Of a stretch of DNA of 64,000 bases, positions 8,008 to 17,433 are shown in pieces. Every line of letters starts with the position of its first letter. Positions within the stretch are counted from its first letter, which is position 1. The notes beneath the pieces were generated by a model. It did no database searches and was not told the origin of the DNA. It saw nothing but the letters and a program-made list of their open reading frames with translations. The translations under genes were made by a program, and so were the position numbers. Source of the DNA: Qipengyuania gaetbuli (GTDB lineage: Bacteria > Pseudomonadota > Alphaproteobacteria > Sphingomonadales > Sphingomonadaceae); NCBI RefSeq assembly GCF_009827315.1, contig NZ_WTYF01000004.1, forward strand, positions 1,302,001 to 1,366,000, in the 5' to 3' direction.

Positions 8008-8438
8008 ACGAACTGCTTCTGATGTGCACCATCGCCGGTCGCAGCGCAGCGATCCCTGCTTTGCGTGTCCAGTCGGTCCTCGAGATCGATACCGTTACTC
8101 CGATCCCCGGCACCCCTGACTATGTGTGCGGCATCACGCCGCTGCGCAGCCAGGCGCTGACCGTGATCGACTGTTCGCTGGCGCTGGGTTTCGACCAGCC
8201 CAGCAACTCGCCCGAACGCCGCGCGGCGGTGATCGAGCACGACGGCCATACCTACGCCTTGCTCGTCGATGCCGCCGAAGACGTGGCGCAGGCAACCAGC
8301 GATCCCGTCGCCATTCCCGGTGGCCTGGGTGAAGGCTGGCAGCGTGCGGCCATCGGCATGGTCGAGACCGAAAGCGGTCCGGTGGTGCTGGTCGATGTAG
8401 AAACGATCATTGCGGGTCCACCCGCGCTGGCAGCTTAA
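8004..8438 (+). CDS. cheW: Chemotaxis coupling protein CheW
   Basis: A 144-residue single CheW domain linking CheA to chemoreceptors at the inner membrane. The start is the ATG at 8004, which overlaps the cheA stop (ATGA) and has GGGAGGG a few bases upstream, giving translational coupling and matched stoichiometry. Typical motifs are the N-terminal IPALRVQSVLEI strand, the TPIPGTPDYVCGI segment (the CheW hallmark around residues 33-46), LRSQALTVIDCSLALG, and a C-terminal segment ending VVLVDVETII. The longer frame extending upstream inside cheA is not coding. It is 55 bp before cheY. Confidence 0.94.
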   Translation: MNELLLMCTIAGRSAAIPALRVQSVLEIDTVTPIPGTPDYVCGITPLRSQALTVIDCSLALGFDQPSNSPERRAAVIEHDGHTYALLVDAAEDVAQATSDPVAIPGGLGEGWQRAAIGMVETESGPVVLVDVETIIAGPPALAA

Positions 8439-8441
8439 GCG

Positions 8442-8462
8442 ATTGGTTACCGCCATTGGTTA
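8442..8462. promoter_or_regulatory. Direct repeat ATTGGTTA x2 before cheY
   Basis: Two identical copies of ATTGGTTA (8442-8449 and 8455-8462), 13 bp apart start to start, fill most of the cheW-cheY gap, 31 bp before the cheY ATG. The arrangement suits a tandem-binding regulator or an internal promoter element. No regulator is identified. Confidence 0.3.
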
Positions 8463-8493
8463 TGATGCGCACTGAAACTCAAGGAAATCCCAC

Positions 8494-8859
8494 ATGAAGA
8501 CCTGCCTCATCATCGACGATTCGCGCGTTATCCGTAAGGTGTCCCGGCACATTCTCGAATCGCTCGAATTCTCCGTGGACGAGGCGGAGAACGGCAAGGA
8601 AGGCCTGGACAAGTGCCAGGTCAACATGCCCGACGTCATCCTGCTCGACTGGAACATGCCGGTCATGACGGGCATCGAATTCATCACCCAGCTGCGCAAG
8701 CATGAGGGCGGCGACAAGCCCAAGGTCGTCTTCTGCACGACGGAAAACGATGTCGCGCACATCCGCGAGGCGATCAGTGCCGGGGCCGACGAATACGTCA
8801 TGAAGCCGTTCGATCACGAAACCCTGCAGATCAAGCTCCAGCTTGTCGGCATGGCCTGA
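8494..8859 (+). CDS. cheY: Chemotaxis response regulator CheY
   Basis: A 121-residue stand-alone receiver domain. The acidic pocket D8/D9, phospho-acceptor D52 (in LLDWNMPVMTG), the Thr of FCTTEND (T82/T83) and K104 (in VMKPFD) are all present, so it should be phosphorylated by CheA and act on a downstream target. In flagellated bacteria that is the motor switch; no motor genes are in this window, so the target here is open. AAGGAAA lies 5-11 bases before the ATG. It sits in the middle of the chemotaxis operon, 14 bp before cheB. A single-domain regulator in this position could be called CheY even if its output is not flagellar. Confidence 0.93.
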   Translation: MKTCLIIDDSRVIRKVSRHILESLEFSVDEAENGKEGLDKCQVNMPDVILLDWNMPVMTGIEFITQLRKHEGGDKPKVVFCTTENDVAHIREAISAGADEYVMKPFDHETLQIKLQLVGMA

Positions 8860-8873
8860 TCCGGAGCAGCGAT

Positions 8874-9965
8874 ATGGTCGCCGCCCTGCGCCAGAATTCC
8901 GACATCAACTCACCTGCCGACGAGGCCGACACCCGCGTCAAGGTCATGCTGGTCGACGATTCGCTGACTGTGCGGACCGTCTTCTCCCGCATGCTGGCGA
9001 AGGAAGCCGACCTTAGCGTCGTCGCCACCGCCAGCACTGCCGAGCGCGGGCTCGACGAACTACGGGCACAGGCAGTGGACGTGATTCTGCTCGACCTCGA
9101 AATGCCCGGCATGGGCGGGCTCGAGGCGCTGCCCAAGATCCTCGCCCTCTCGCCTTCCACCAAGGTGCTGGTCATTTCCTCGCTCACTGCCGAAGGGGCC
9201 GAGCACACTGTCGAGGCGCTGCGCATGGGCGCGGCCGACACCATGCTCAAGCCGCGCCCCGGCGGGTTCAACGACGATTATCGCGACCAGCTGCTCGGCA
9301 AGATCCGCGCACTCAAGGGCATGGGCGTGGAAGAGGTGCGCCGCGCCAGCGTGCGCCCTGCCTCGCGCCGTGCCGGCAAGCGCCCCCAGGTCGTGGCCAT
9401 CGGTGCATCGACCGGCGGCATCCACGCGCTCAACCTATTCCTCCGCAAGCTGCCGAAGGATTTCGAACTCCCGATCCTCATCACCCAGCATCTTCCGGCA
9501 AGCTTCATACCAGTCTTCGCGCGCCAGATGGAAGTCGCCTCGGGCCGCCAGGCGATCCTTGCCGACGAAGGCGTCGAGATCTGCCGCGGCAATCTCGTGA
9601 TCGCGCCGGGCCATGGCCACATGGTCGTGCACCGCAAGGGCACGCGCCATGTGACCGGCCTCGCCTACCATCCGGTCAAGAGCGGCTGCATGCCCTCGGT
9701 CGATCCGATGTTCGAGACGCTGGCCGAAGCTTATGACGGCGAGGTCGCCGGCGTCCTGCTGTCGGGCATGGGCCGCGACGGCACCGACGGGGCCTTGTCC
9801 ATCGTTAATGCCGGCGGCTCGATCTACGCGCAGGACGCGCACAGCTGCGCCGTCTGGGGTATGCCCCGCGCGGTTACGGAAATGGGACTGACGACTGCCG
9901 CCCTTCCTCCCGAAGAGCTGGCCGAAACGGTGCTCGCCAGCGCCGGAGCCCAGGTATGGCGATAG
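8874..9965 (+). CDS. cheB: Chemotaxis protein-glutamate methylesterase CheB
   Basis: A 363-residue two-domain enzyme that removes methyl groups from (and can deamidate) chemoreceptor glutamates during adaptation. The N-terminal receiver (about 22-140) has D28/D29, phospho-acceptor D74 in LLDLEMPGMGG and a KPRPG loop. A linker of about 30 residues leads to the methylesterase domain (about 171-360) with catalytic S179 (GASTGG), H206 (TQHLP) and D302 (GMGRDGTDG). CCGGAGCAG precedes the ATG. The gene overlaps cheR by 10 bp, so the antagonist enzymes are co-translated. All key residues are intact. Confidence 0.95.
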   Translation: MVAALRQNSDINSPADEADTRVKVMLVDDSLTVRTVFSRMLAKEADLSVVATASTAERGLDELRAQAVDVILLDLEMPGMGGLEALPKILALSPSTKVLVISSLTAEGAEHTVEALRMGAADTMLKPRPGGFNDDYRDQLLGKIRALKGMGVEEVRRASVRPASRRAGKRPQVVAIGASTGGIHALNLFLRKLPKDFELPILITQHLPASFIPVFARQMEVASGRQAILADEGVEICRGNLVIAPGHGHMVVHRKGTRHVTGLAYHPVKSGCMPSVDPMFETLAEAYDGEVAGVLLSGMGRDGTDGALSIVNAGGSIYAQDAHSCAVWGMPRAVTEMGLTTAALPPEELAETVLASAGAQVWR

Positions 9966-10834
9966 AGGATGCCTCGAACCGCATAATCGCCGACCTGCTG
10001 GCCTCGCGCACTGGGCAGCAACTCACCGAAAGCCGCAGGTGGCGCATTTCCACCGCGCTGTCGGGCCTGTTTCGCGAACTGGGCATCCAGAACGTCGACC
10101 AGCTTGCCTGCATGCTGGAGCGGCCGGGCGAATACCGGCTGGCGACCCGCGTGGTCGAGGCGCTGCTCAACAACGAGACCTATTTCTTCCGCGACCATGC
10201 CTATTTCGGCACGCTCGCCAACACGGTCCTGCCCGATCTCGCCCGCAAGCGCGCGGACAGCAAGAAGCTGACGATCTGGTCGGCAGGCTGTTCGACCGGT
10301 CAGGAAGTGCTTTCGCTCGCCATGACCTTTGCCGAACAGCCGGGCCGCTGGCACGACTGGACGATCGACATCATCGGCACCGATATTTCCGGCAAGGCAA
10401 TCGAACAGGCCCGCAGCGGCACCTATTCGCAATTCGAGATCCAGCGGGGCATTTCGGTCGCGCAGATGCTCAATTTCTTCAGCGAGACGAAGGGCGGCTG
10501 GCAGGCCAGCGACCGCATTCGCGGGATGCTCCGCTTCGAACAGCAGAACGTCCTCGATTTCCCGCCCATGCCGGGCCGCTTCGACCTCGTCCTGTGCCGC
10601 AACGTCCTGCTCTATTTTGCGCCCGAAACGCGCCGATCGGCCTTCGACCGACTGGCCAGCGCGGTTGCGCCGGACGGGTTCCTGATGCTGGGCGCCGGCG
10701 AAACTGTGGTCGGCCAGACAGAGCGGTTCGAACCATCCTCGCATGGCTCGGCGCTCTACTCGCTGCGGCAGCAGGCGGGCAGCGCCCCGCTGGGCCTGTC
10801 GATCAGGCCGCGGCAGGCTGTGGTCAACGGCTGA
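9956..10834 (+). CDS. cheR: Chemotaxis protein-glutamate O-methyltransferase CheR
   Basis: A 292-residue SAM-dependent enzyme that methylates receptor glutamates, opposing CheB. The N-terminal helical domain (1-75) contains NNETYFFRD, the segment linking to the catalytic core. The SAM-binding glycine motif appears as WSAGCSTGQE near residue 105, and LCRNVLLYF near residue 205 is the usual CheR motif. The ATG lies inside the end of cheB (10-bp overlap). It is the last gene of the tightly packed chemotaxis core; a palindrome in the next gap may mark a new regulatory unit. No C-terminal receptor-tethering pentapeptide was seen in the nearby chemoreceptor. Confidence 0.94.
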   Translation: MAIEDASNRIIADLLASRTGQQLTESRRWRISTALSGLFRELGIQNVDQLACMLERPGEYRLATRVVEALLNNETYFFRDHAYFGTLANTVLPDLARKRADSKKLTIWSAGCSTGQEVLSLAMTFAEQPGRWHDWTIDIIGTDISGKAIEQARSGTYSQFEIQRGISVAQMLNFFSETKGGWQASDRIRGMLRFEQQNVLDFPPMPGRFDLVLCRNVLLYFAPETRRSAFDRLASAVAPDGFLMLGAGETVVGQTERFEPSSHGSALYSLRQQAGSAPLGLSIRPRQAVVNG

Positions 10835-10873
10835 TTTGTCGGCCCCAAGCTGGCGGCGGCTCGCCGTTCCGAG

Positions 10874-10892
10874 GGTAAACGGCGGTTTTACC
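10874..10892. promoter_or_regulatory. GGTAAA-N7-TTTACC palindrome between cheR and the GGDEF/EAL gene
   Basis: A perfect 6-bp dyad (arms 10874-10879 and 10887-10892) 22 bp before the first possible start of the c-di-GMP gene. A second, overlapping TTACC/GGTAA dyad follows. No T tract, so an operator is more likely than a terminator. TTACC-type words recur upstream of cheA and the chemoreceptor. Confidence 0.35.
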
Positions 10893-10913
10893 GTTCCTTA
10901 GGTAATCCCCTCT

Positions 10914-12500
10914 ATGAAAAGCGGGAATTACCAGTTTCGCGTTACCATCGGGGGATTTTTACGCGTGAGCCTAAACTGTGACAGCACCGGTCACGATACG
11001 CGCGTTCTCCTGTTCGCACCCCTTGCCGTGCTCGCAATGATCGTATCGGCGACCGCGATTGCGGCGCTGATCGCGCTCAGCCTCAACGTATCGCTCCTGC
11101 CGGTCATCATCGTGGCCGGCGCTGCCGCATTCGGCCTTGCCACCGCCTTGTTCGGGCGGCTCGGCATTAGGCACCTGCGCCGGCTCGAACAGCTCAGCAA
11201 TTCCGACAGCCTGACCCAGCTTCCCAACCGCCGCGCTCTGCACATCGGCATCCAGCAGGAAATCCGCGCCCAGCAGGAAGTGGCGCTGGCGCTGGTCGAT
11301 CTCGACGGGTTCAAGCTCCTCAACGACCATTACGGCCATTTCGTCGGCGATGCGGCGATTAAGGAAGTCGGGCGCATTTTCGAGCAGGTCTGCGAAGGCA
11401 ACGCGCAGGTCCACCGCCTCGGCGGCGACGAATATGCTATTCTCATGTCGGGCAGCCTGTCGGGCACGCTCCTCGAAGGAATTTGCCGCCGCGTCATCGA
11501 ACGCCTGGCCAAGCCGGTTGCGGTCGACGATCGCCGCCTCACGCTGGGCGCCAGCATCGGGCTTGCGCGCCGCCTGCCGCACGACAGCATTTCCTCCAGC
11601 GAGCTGCTGCGCCGCGCCGACGTTGCGATGTATGCCTCCAAGCGCGGCGGCAAGATGCGCTGCACCTGGTTCTCCGAAGCCTTCGACCAGAGCCGTGAAC
11701 AGCTCAAGGAACTGGACGACGAGCTCCGCATGGCGCTCGCCAACGAGGAATTCCGGCTCAACTACCAGCCGCTGGTCGACAGCCGCACCCGCAAGGTGGT
11801 CGCGGTCGAGTGCCTGATGCGCTGGGAGCGTCCCGACGGCAAGCGCGTCGGGCCGAACATCTTCATCCCCGTCGCCGAGGAATCGGGCCTGATCAATCCG
11901 ATCGGGCTGTGGGTGCTCCGGCAGGCCTGCATGGACGCGATGGCGTGGGACGACATCACTCTGTCGGTGAACATTTCGGCTGCGCAACTGCGCAACCCGG
12001 AATTCCCGATCCAGCTGGGCCATATCCTCGAAGAAACCGGCTTCGATGCCGAGCGGCTCGAACTCGAAATCACCGAGACGTGCCTCGTCCTCGACCCGAT
12101 CGTGGCGGAGCGCAGCCTCGCGGTCATCCGCGGTTTCGGCGTCCGGGTGGCGCTCGACGATTTCGGAACCGGTTATGCTTCCATCGGCTTCCTGCGCCAG
12201 TTCCGTTTCGAGAAGCTGAAACTCGACCGCAGCCTCGTCGTGCAGGCCGGCGAAGACGATGCCAGCCGCGCCATGATGCTTTCCAGCATTACCGTGGCCC
12301 GCGCCATGCAGATGGGCGTAACGGCTGAAGGCGTGGAAACGGAAGAACAGGCCGCCATGGTCCGGGCCGCAGGCTGCGACCAGATCCAGGGCTGGCTCTA
12401 CTTCAAGGCCATGCCGGCCGATGAAATCGCCCAGCACCTCGGCCACCCGATCGGGGCAGCTTTGCCGGGCGAACGCGAAACTTCAGCAAAGGTCGCCTGA
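10914..12500 (+). CDS. GGDEF-EAL c-di-GMP turnover protein, membrane-anchored
   Basis: A 528-residue protein with two N-terminal transmembrane helices (about 31-57 and 60-82), then a GGDEF domain (about 92-250) and an EAL domain (about 265-515). The cyclase signature reads GGDEY at 170-174 with the upstream [10 protein letters not shown] loop intact, so synthase activity is plausible. The phosphodiesterase signature is ECL (299-301) instead of EAL, but the downstream catalytic motifs [13 protein letters not shown] (386-390) and DDFGTGYAS (415-423) are intact. The start could be ATG 10914 or the better-spaced GTG at 10965, which follows GGGGGA and removes 17 residues. Its place between cheR and a chemoreceptor suggests taxis and c-di-GMP are linked. 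Which activity dominates cannot be told. Confidence 0.92.
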   Translation: MKSGNYQFRVTIGGFLRVSLNCDSTGHDTRVLLFAPLAVLAMIVSATAIAALIALSLNVSLLPVIIVAGAAAFGLATALFGRLGIRHLRRLEQLSNSDSLTQLPNRRALHIGIQQEIRAQQEVALALVDLDGFKLLNDHYGHFVGDAAIKEVGRIFEQVCEGNAQVHRLGGDEYAILMSGSLSGTLLEGICRRVIERLAKPVAVDDRRLTLGASIGLARRLPHDSISSSELLRRADVAMYASKRGGKMRCTWFSEAFDQSREQLKELDDELRMALANEEFRLNYQPLVDSRTRKVVAVECLMRWERPDGKRVGPNIFIPVAEESGLINPIGLWVLRQACMDAMAWDDITLSVNISAAQLRNPEFPIQLGHILEETGFDAERLELEITETCLVLDPIVAERSLAVIRGFGVRVALDDFGTGYASIGFLRQFRFEKLKLDRSLVVQAGEDDASRAMMLSSITVARAMQMGVTAEGVETEEQAAMVRAAGCDQIQGWLYFKAMPADEIAQHLGHPIGAALPGERETSAKVA

Positions 12501-12637
12501 GAGCAGCATCGCGTTTACCTCGCCGATGCGGCGAAGGGCCCCACGCAAATCCCTGCCAAACCAGTGATTTCGAACCCGGCGTTTACCATATCGAAACGCT
12601 GTTCGGTTACCTCGAAGGCATCCTCAGAGGGGTGAAC

Positions 12638-13984
12638 ATGAACGCTATCAGCAAATTCGACGCCGAGCTGTCCGAAGAAATCGCCAACGTTTCGCTTTCC
12701 GCCGATGCCGAAGACGGCAATTTCAAGCGCTACTGGCTTGCTGACTGGTTCAATGGGCAGACCCTCGCCAACAAGATGAAACTGGCCGTGCTCGCACCGA
12801 TGATCGGTACGGGCCTCGTGTCGCTGTTCGCCTATATCGGCTTTGCAGCAGAGGGCGCGCAACCCGTCATGCAGGCGCTGGTCCTGGTGACCGCCGCCAT
12901 CTGCCTGGTACTCGGCTATCTCGCGACCCGCCGGATGATCCTCGACACCATCAAGCCGCTCAAGGCCGTGGCCGATGGCATGAAGGAGCTTGCTGCCGGA
13001 GGCCGCGACGTCGAAGTCAGCGGCGTGGGCCGCAACGACGAGATCGGCGATCTTGCCCGGGCTCTCGAAGTCTTCCTGAAATCGGGCCACAAGCTCGACG
13101 AACTCTTCGCCGGCCGCAAGGAAAGTTCCGAACGCCGCAAGCGCGAAATCGACCTCCTCGCCCGCTCGTTCGAGCATGAGATCGGCGAAGTGGTGTCTGC
13201 CGTCGCCTCAGCTTCCACGCAGCTCAACGAAACTGCCGCCGCGATGGCCAAGGCCGCCGAGCACGCCTCGGGCCAGGCCGCGCAGGTCAGCGGCGCGATG
13301 GAACAGGCATCGACCGGCGTAACCGCCGCAGCAGCCGCTTCCGACGAATTCGCCATGTCGATCGGCGAGATCAGCCGACAGGCCTCGCACTCGGCCGAAC
13401 TGGCGCGCAAGGCCGCAGACGATGCTGAAGATGCCGACCAGACGATCTCCACCCTCGCTTCCTCGGCGGAACAGGTCGGCCAGATCGTCGAACTGATCCA
13501 GTCGATCGCACAGCGCACCAATCTGCTCGCCCTCAACGCCTCGATCGAGGCGGCGCGCGGCGGCGAAGCGGGCCGCGGCTTTGCCGTGGTCGCCAGCGAG
13601 GTGAAGGAACTGGCCACGCAGACCAGCCGCGCGACCGAGGAAGTCGCCGAGCAGATCCGCGCCATGCAGAATTCCACCGGCGCCAGCGTCAGCGCGCTGC
13701 GTTCCATCGGCGAACAGATCAAGCAACTCGAAACCACTGCCATCTCGATTGCCAGCGCGGTCGACCAGCAGTCGGTCGCAGGGCAGGACCTCGCCCGCAG
13801 CATCGACCTTGCCGCGCGCGGCACGGACGAGGTCGCCGGCCATATCGAGATCATGCGCGAAACCAGCCTCGCGGCCGGTGCATCGGCCAGCCAGGTGCTG
13901 TCGTCTGCTACCGACCTGCAGGGCCAGGCTTCGAACCTGCGCAGCCGCGTCGACACCTTCCTTGCGAAGGTGCGCGCGGGCTAA
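12638..13984 (+). CDS. Methyl-accepting chemotaxis protein without periplasmic sensor domain
   Basis: A 448-residue chemoreceptor starting at the ATG 12638, seven bases after AGAGG. There is a 48-residue cytoplasmic N-terminus, two transmembrane helices (about 49-71 and 77-98) joined by a loop of only about five residues, a HAMP domain (about 98-152) and a long coiled-coil signalling domain. The highly conserved tip, [18 protein letters not shown] and following (291-326), is present, so it should bind CheW/CheA. With no extracytoplasmic domain it would have to sense an internal, membrane-potential or energy-related cue, or a ligand at the membrane. It is the only receptor in the window and ends the chemotaxis/c-di-GMP cluster. 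Confidence 0.93.
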   Translation: MNAISKFDAELSEEIANVSLSADAEDGNFKRYWLADWFNGQTLANKMKLAVLAPMIGTGLVSLFAYIGFAAEGAQPVMQALVLVTAAICLVLGYLATRRMILDTIKPLKAVADGMKELAAGGRDVEVSGVGRNDEIGDLARALEVFLKSGHKLDELFAGRKESSERRKREIDLLARSFEHEIGEVVSAVASASTQLNETAAAMAKAAEHASGQAAQVSGAMEQASTGVTAAAAASDEFAMSIGEISRQASHSAELARKAADDAEDADQTISTLASSAEQVGQIVELIQSIAQRTNLLALNASIEAARGGEAGRGFAVVASEVKELATQTSRATEEVAEQIRAMQNSTGASVSALRSIGEQIKQLETTAISIASAVDQQSVAGQDLARSIDLAARGTDEVAGHIEIMRETSLAAGASASQVLSSATDLQGQASNLRSRVDTFLAKVRAG

Positions 13985-13989
13985 GGCTG

Positions 13990-14016
13990 GCGGGGGCCGG
14001 CGTTCACCGGCCCCGC
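13990..14016. terminator. GC-rich hairpin between convergent genes
   Basis: GGGGCCGG (13993-14000) and CCGGCCCC (14007-14014) form a strong stem with a 6-base loop between the convergent chemoreceptor and amidohydrolase genes. There is no T run on either side, so termination efficiency is uncertain. Confidence 0.45.
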
Positions 14017-14017
14017 G

Positions 14018-17000
14018 TCACTCCCACCAATATGGCATGCGGCGGGCGTTGCCCGTCGTTACCTCGTTCATGGTGCGCGCGTCGTACAGACGCCCGCCGA
14101 CCATGACCTGCGCGATATCGTCCGAATTGCGGATGTCCTGCGCAGGATCGGCGGTCAGGATGACGAGATCGGCCAGCTTGCCGACTTCGAGGCTGCCGAT
14201 GTCCTTGTCCATGCCCAGCGAACGGGCCGGCTCGATCGTCCCGGCGCGCAGCGCCTCGACCGCGCTCATGCCGCCGCGCGCGAAGCTCCACAGCTCCCAG
14301 TGCGCGCCGATGCCGGCCTGCTGGCCATGCGCCCCGATGCTGACCTTCACGCCGCGCTCGGCAAGCTTCTTGGCTTCGCGCGCGGAATTGTCGTCGACGA
14401 AAGCCCATTCCGGCGCCTTAGTGCGGCGGGCCGTTGCGGCCAGCAGCATCTTGGGCGGGGTGTGGACCAGCAGCGGGTTGTCGAACACGTCGGTCGCCTG
14501 GCGCCAGTAGGGATCACCGGCTAGGCCGCCATAGGTCACGACCAGCGTCGGGGTGTAATTGGTGTCCGACTGGCCGAACATCTGCAGGACGTCTTCATAC
14601 ATCACGTCGAGCGGGATGTTGTGCTCCAGCGTGGAGTTGCCGTCGGCGATGAGGTTCATGTCCATGCCGAACAGCGAGCCGCCTTCGGCCACCACCAGCA
14701 TGTTTTCCGCCCGGGCAGCGGCGACGACCTGCTGGCGCTGTTCACGGCGGGGCTGGTTGTAGTTCTTCACCGAGATACCGCCCTGCGCCTTGATGCGGCG
14801 GACATGGGCCAGCGCGTCCTCGTAGCTGTCGACGCGCGCATAGACGCCCGGCGATTTCGCGCCGTAGATGATCTCGCCGGTCGAATAGATGCGCGGACCG
14901 AGCAGATTGCCGGCGCGCTGGCGCTCCGATGCGGAGAAGATCATGCTCGCCGAAGATGAGGGGTCGTGGATCGTCGTCGTGCCCAGCGCCAGGTTCTGGA
15001 TCAGCGACCAGTTCTGCTGCGGGACGAGATCGCCCGACCCTTGCGCGCCGTGCGCGTGCGCATCGACGAGGCCCGGGATGATCGTGCGACCAGCTGCATC
15101 GACGACCTTCGCGCCGGCCGGCACGGTCACGTCCGATGCCGAGCCGATCGCGGCGATACGATCGCCGTCGATCAGGATCGTGCCGTTCTCGATCGTTCCG
15201 GCACTGTTGCCTGCCATGGTGTGGATGCGGGCACCGGTGATGGCGACCATCCCGCTCGGCTTGTCGGCGCGCACGGTGCGGGCCAGCGAGGTGCCGCTGT
15301 CGGGCGGGGTGAAGCTGGGTGCATCCTTGCCCTGCGGCGCGCTCGGCGTTAGCGCCGAGGTACTCGCACGGTAAAGCACCGGCCCCATCGACCAGTGCAG
15401 CGTGGAGCCGTTCTGGGTCCAGCCGATATAGTCCGCCCCGCCCTTGCTGACCTTGGTCACGGGAAGCGAGCTGGACTTCTCGCCCACGGTCACCGCCTGC
15501 CCGCCGGGAAGCAGCGGCATGGCGAAGACCTCGTAATTCTGGCGGAAAGCGACGTAATCGCCGCGCGGGCTGACGCGGAAATCGTTGGCCAGTTCGCCCT
15601 CGGCGTGAACTCGGCGCGCCTCTCCGTCGAGATCGCTGGAAATCAGCTGCAGCTTGCCGCCAGAGCGGGCAAGCATGAACAGCCGGTTGCCATCCGCTCC
15701 GAACTGCGGGTCCGATCCGTCACGGGTGACGAGGCGCGGCAAACCGCCAGACGCGGAGACAGCGTAAACGCCCTCGTTCTCCGAGAAATCGGGCGTGGTG
15801 AGGTAACCGCCGCTGCGCTTTTCGAACACGATGGTGCTGCCGTCGGGCGAGAACTGCGGGACCGCGTAATGGCCCGGCTCGCGGGTCACCGCGCGTTCGT
15901 CGCGCCCGCGGCTGTCGATGGTGACGATCCGCCCGAGCCCGGCATCGGTCCAGCGCACGAAAGCAAGGCGCGACCCGTCGCGCGACCAGGTCGGCCACAG
16001 CTCGAGGCTGGCGTCGTCGCTGCTGGTCAGGCGGCGCGGCGCGGCATCGCCGCCGACCGGCTTGGTGTAGAGCTTGCCGAGGCTTTCGAAGACCACGGTG
16101 CGGCCATCGGGCGACACGGAGGCGAAACGCGGGATTTTTGCCGTGAAGCTATCGGGCGCGACGTCGATCACCGGATGCGGCGCCGAGGCCACAGTCCGCG
16201 TATCATCGATGCGGAATGGGATTTCGCTGGCACCCGACCCGTCGGAAGCAATGCGCATGATCTTGCCGCCGGCCCAGGCGACGATGCTGGAGCCGTCCGG
16301 CGTCCAGTCCATCATCGGGTAGACGCCGTAGACTGCCCATGTCTCCTGCATGTCGAGATCGAGCTGGCCGTAGACCATCCGCTCGCGCCCGCTGGCGATA
16401 TCCTTGACCCACAGCTGCGACTGGTCCTTGTCTCGCCGCACGAAGGCGATGCTCTTGCCATCGGGCGAGGGAGTGGGGCGCACGGCGCCGCCATAGCCGC
16501 CGATGGCGGTCGTCACTTCGCCGGTGTCGATGTCATAGCGTTCGACGCGGAAGATGCCGGCGTTGGAATCCTGCGCATATTCGAAGATCGGGCCCGAGGT
16601 GACATTGCGCGTGTAGTAGATCGCGTTGCCGTCGGGAGCGTAGACCGGCTCGCCCAGTTCCTTCTGCAGGGCTTCGCTGGCGCGCTTGACCAGCTGGACG
16701 CCGCCGCCGCCCGATGCATGGTAGAGCCACACCTCGCCCGTGCCCAGGCTGCGCTGCGTGGTGAAATGCTTCTTCGCAACGATGTACCGCCCATCGGGAG
16801 ACCAGCTGGGGTGGTTGATGAGGCGGAAGTCTTCCTTGGTGACCTGCTGCTTGTTCGAACCGTCGCGGTTCATGACCCAGATGTTGTCGCCGCCGCCGCG
16901 ATCCGAGGTGAAAGCGATCTTGCTGCCATCGGGGGAGAATTGCGGGTGGACTTCCCATGCGAGCCCTTCGGCAATGCGCGTGGGCGTGCCGCCGGTGATC

Positions 17001-17353
17001 GGCATGGTGTAGATATCGCCGAGCAGGGCGAAAGCGAGGGTGCGCCCGTCGGGCGATACGTCGACATCGATCCACGTGCCTTCATCGGTACGGATCGGCA
17101 CTTCCTTGAGCTGCGCGCCGCGCGGTGCGGTCACGTCCCATTTCTCGTCGCTCTTTTCCTCGCCGGCAATCGGGACGGTTGCCGGGGCGGCCTGCACCTG
17201 CTGGCCGGTGCCTTCATGCGGCAGGTCGGCCTGCGAGGCGTCGACTTCCTGCTCCTCGACCGGATTGGGGCTGGGCGTGGGCTCTTCCTGCTGTGCGTGT
17301 GCGGCGGACGCGCACAGGACCAGCGCGAGGGCGGAAGCAATGCTCGACTTCAT
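14018..17353 (-). CDS. Exported TolB-like beta-propeller/amidohydrolase fusion
   Basis: A very large (1111-residue) exported hydrolase. A signal peptide (MKSSIASALALVLCASAAHA, residues 1-20) is followed by a Glu/Pro-rich linker. An N-terminal beta-propeller spans roughly 90-640 and is built from PD40 repeats with the recurring SPDG / FSPDG words. A C-terminal amidohydrolase domain (about 700-1111) has the metal-binding motif VDAHAHG and terminal GSLEVGKLADLVIL. Such fusions are common in Bacteroidetes and sphingomonads and are thought to act on peptides or amides in the periplasm; the substrate is not known. It lies 80 bp from a LacI-type regulator read on the same strand, which could control it. 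A small exact palindrome, GTTCG-A-CGAAC at 17415-17425, is in the gap. Confidence 0.9.
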   Translation of the reverse strand: MKSSIASALALVLCASAAHAQQEEPTPSPNPVEEQEVDASQADLPHEGTGQQVQAAPATVPIAGEEKSDEKWDVTAPRGAQLKEVPIRTDEGTWIDVDVSPDGRTLAFALLGDIYTMPITGGTPTRIAEGLAWEVHPQFSPDGSKIAFTSDRGGGDNIWVMNRDGSNKQQVTKEDFRLINHPSWSPDGRYIVAKKHFTTQRSLGTGEVWLYHASGGGGVQLVKRASEALQKELGEPVYAPDGNAIYYTRNVTSGPIFEYAQDSNAGIFRVERYDIDTGEVTTAIGGYGGAVRPTPSPDGKSIAFVRRDKDQSQLWVKDIASGRERMVYGQLDLDMQETWAVYGVYPMMDWTPDGSSIVAWAGGKIMRIASDGSGASEIPFRIDDTRTVASAPHPVIDVAPDSFTAKIPRFASVSPDGRTVVFESLGKLYTKPVGGDAAPRRLTSSDDASLELWPTWSRDGSRLAFVRWTDAGLGRIVTIDSRGRDERAVTREPGHYAVPQFSPDGSTIVFEKRSGGYLTTPDFSENEGVYAVSASGGLPRLVTRDGSDPQFGADGNRLFMLARSGGKLQLISSDLDGEARRVHAEGELANDFRVSPRGDYVAFRQNYEVFAMPLLPGGQAVTVGEKSSSLPVTKVSKGGADYIGWTQNGSTLHWSMGPVLYRASTSALTPSAPQGKDAPSFTPPDSGTSLARTVRADKPSGMVAITGARIHTMAGNSAGTIENGTILIDGDRIAAIGSASDVTVPAGAKVVDAAGRTIIPGLVDAHAHGAQGSGDLVPQQNWSLIQNLALGTTTIHDPSSSASMIFSASERQRAGNLLGPRIYSTGEIIYGAKSPGVYARVDSYEDALAHVRRIKAQGGISVKNYNQPRREQRQQVVAAARAENMLVVAEGGSLFGMDMNLIADGNSTLEHNIPLDVMYEDVLQMFGQSDTNYTPTLVVTYGGLAGDPYWRQATDVFDNPLLVHTPPKMLLAATARRTKAPEWAFVDDNSAREAKKLAERGVKVSIGAHGQQAGIGAHWELWSFARGGMSAVEALRAGTIEPARSLGMDKDIGSLEVGKLADLVILTADPAQDIRNSDDIAQVMVGGRLYDARTMNEVTTGNARRMPYWWE

Positions 17354-17433
17354 GTATTTCTCCCTGACAGTCGGGAGCGGCTTAGACGTGCCTCACGCGC
17401 GAATGCAAACGCCTGTTCGACGAACGACGGTAA

